DNA from: Sediminibacterium sp.
GTDB taxonomy: Bacteria; Bacteroidota; Bacteroidia; Chitinophagales; Chitinophagaceae
DNA length: 6,513 nucleotides
Direction: 5' to 3'
NCBI GenBank assembly: GCA_023263235.1
Contig: JALQXE010000018.1
Span: 1 to 6,513 of the forward strand
Numbering within the stretch: position 1 is the first letter of the stretch; every line of letters starts with the position of its first letter. The notes under the pieces were generated by a model. The model had not been told where the DNA came from and did not search any database. It worked only from the letters and a program-made list of their open reading frames with translations. A program made the translations under genes and the position numbers. Positions 5,662 to 6,513 of this stretch are shown one piece after another.

Positions 5662-6348
5662 ATGAACTTAGGAAAAGAATTTGAAAAGTACGCCGTTAAA
5701 CACCGTGGCATTAGTAGTAACAGTTTACACCAATATCAAAACAGTGTAACCAACCTTACTCCTTATATTATTGAAGAAAGACCCATGAATGTGGCAAGCA
5801 TGGATGTTTTTAGTCGTTTAATGATGGACCGCATTATTTTCTTAGGAGAAGGCATCAATGACTATGTTGCTAATATTGTAACCGCTCAATTATTGTTCTT
5901 AGAAAGTACCGACAGAACCAAGGATATTCAAATGTATATCAACAGTCCAGGTGGAAGTGTATATGCAGGTTTGGGCATTTATGATACCATGCAATTTATT
6001 AGTCCCGATGTAGCTACAATTTGTACCGGTATGGCAGCAAGTATGGGCGCTATTTTATTGTGTGCTGGTGTGGAAGGAAAAAGAACCGCTTTAAAACATA
6101 GTAGAATTATGTTACACCAACCAAGCGGCGCAGTGGGTGGTCAAGCTTCAGATATTGAAATTACAGCGAGAGAAATTAAAAAATTAAAACACGAATTATA
6201 CGAGGTAATCGCTATACATACACACAAGGATGTTGATGTGGTAGCAAAAGACTGTGATAGAGATTTTTGGATGACAGCAGCAGAAGGAAAGGCCTATGGA
6301 TTGGTAGACGAAGTTTTGTTAACCAACCCAAGAAAATTAAAAAAATAA
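5662..6348 (+). CDS. clpP: ATP-dependent Clp protease proteolytic subunit ClpP
   Basis: Serine protease subunit that forms the double-heptamer chamber into which ClpX or ClpC-type ATPases feed unfolded proteins. It has 228 residues with the full catalytic triad: Ser127 in GMAASMGA, His152 in MLHQPSG and Asp201 in DRDFWM. The oxyanion/substrate-strand motif SPGGSV is at 95-100, and the handle-region HQPSGAVGGQASDIEI follows His152. The core FLGEGINDYVANIVTAQLLFLES (60-82) is typical of true ClpP. About 40-50 residues precede the core, longer than in E. coli; this may be a propeptide or the extended N-terminus I associate with Bacteroidota ClpP. The next gene begins 25 bases after the stop with no terminator between, so the two are probably one operon. 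Confidence 0.97.
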   Translation: MNLGKEFEKYAVKHRGISSNSLHQYQNSVTNLTPYIIEERPMNVASMDVFSRLMMDRIIFLGEGINDYVANIVTAQLLFLESTDRTKDIQMYINSPGGSVYAGLGIYDTMQFISPDVATICTGMAASMGAILLCAGVEGKRTALKHSRIMLHQPSGAVGGQASDIEITAREIKKLKHELYEVIAIHTHKDVDVVAKDCDRDFWMTAAEGKAYGLVDEVLLTNPRKLKK

Positions 6349-6357
6349 TTACCTAAT

Positions 6358-6372
6358 TTTTCAAATTGAAAA
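6358..6372. repeat. Small A/T inverted repeat directly before the second clpP-like gene
   Basis: TTTTC (6358-6362), loop AAATT, GAAAA (6368-6372). The repeat ends one base before the ATG at 6374, so if it folds it would cover the ribosome-binding region. The stem is weak (one G-C pair), and an A/T-rich gap can produce this by chance. Confidence 0.25.
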
Positions 6373-6373
6373 T

Positions 6374-6513
6374 ATGATACTGAATAAGAGTTTTTTGATG
6401 GAGGATGAGGATGCTCCCAAAAAAGATAAAAAAGAGGACAATGGAGCTGGGTTCTTGAATAAAAAAATGGAGCAAATCTTTTTTGAAAAAAGAGCGATCT
6501 ATTTATGGGGTGT
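6374..6513 (+). CDS. Second ClpP-family protease subunit, N-terminal fragment
   Basis: Open from the ATG at 6374 to the window edge (46 codons plus two bases). A charged, low-complexity start (EDEDAPKKDKKEDNG, residues 10-24) leads into MEQIFFEKRAIYLWGV (32-47). The stretch FFEKRAIYLWG aligns with the beginning of the ClpP core in the preceding gene (LMMDRIIFLGEG), with R, I/L and G in matching places, so I read it as a divergent ClpP paralogue. It is not a canonical ClpX: the four-cysteine zinc-binding N-terminus is absent, and there is no Cys in these residues. The catalytic residues lie outside the window, so activity cannot be judged. Met9 (ATG at 6398) is an alternative start that would begin MEDEDAP. 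It probably shares a transcript with clpP. Confidence 0.65.
   Translation, partial: MILNKSFLMEDEDAPKKDKKEDNGAGFLNKKMEQIFFEKRAIYLWG

Noticed and set aside
1..6513. Search for CRISPR arrays, insertion sequences, phage genes, toxin-antitoxin pairs or defence genes
   Set aside because: No spaced direct repeats, transposase motifs or such gene families were seen. The MazG-like protein is a pyrophosphohydrolase and has no MazE/MazF partners here.

Overview
The window is a compact, AT-rich bacterial chromosomal segment that looks like a Bacteroidota genome, probably near the Chitinophagales/Sphingobacteriales. Four intergenic gaps carry exact matches to the Bacteroidota -7 promoter element TAnnTTTG. 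Shine-Dalgarno sites are absent or weak. The protein set (eukaryote-like single-chain GlyRS, ClpP with a long N-terminal extension, trigger factor with GFRKGMVP) fits the same group. Genus assignment is inference.

Left third (1-1847, minus strand): a tight cluster reading dtd, a MazG-like pyrophosphohydrolase, then glyS, which runs off the left edge. dtd removes D-amino acids (and wrongly placed glycine) from tRNA, glyS charges tRNA-Gly, and the MazG-like enzyme probably hydrolyses nucleotide triphosphates. glyS also has its own promoter-like element almost on top of its ATG.

Middle (1916-3873, plus strand): a 14-helix polysaccharide/lipid flippase with a TTG start. Two bases later comes a free methionine-(R)-sulfoxide reductase of the GAF-domain family. 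A tRNA-Leu(UAG) follows with its own promoter element and a strong intrinsic terminator.

Right third (4141-6513, plus strand): the protein quality-control block tig - terminator - clpP - second clpP-like gene. Trigger factor ends in a genomically encoded run of five histidines. clpP is preceded by a sigma-54-like -24/-12 site. The partial gene at the right edge looks like a second, divergent ClpP-family subunit, not the ClpX that follows clpP in E. coli.

Most of the window is conserved housekeeping DNA. I see no mobile element, CRISPR array, phage gene or clearly new defence system. The points most worth following are the tandem clpP arrangement with its possible sigma-54 control, the natural His tail on trigger factor, and the possibly leaderless glyS. 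No stretch longer than 300 bases lacks a gene.
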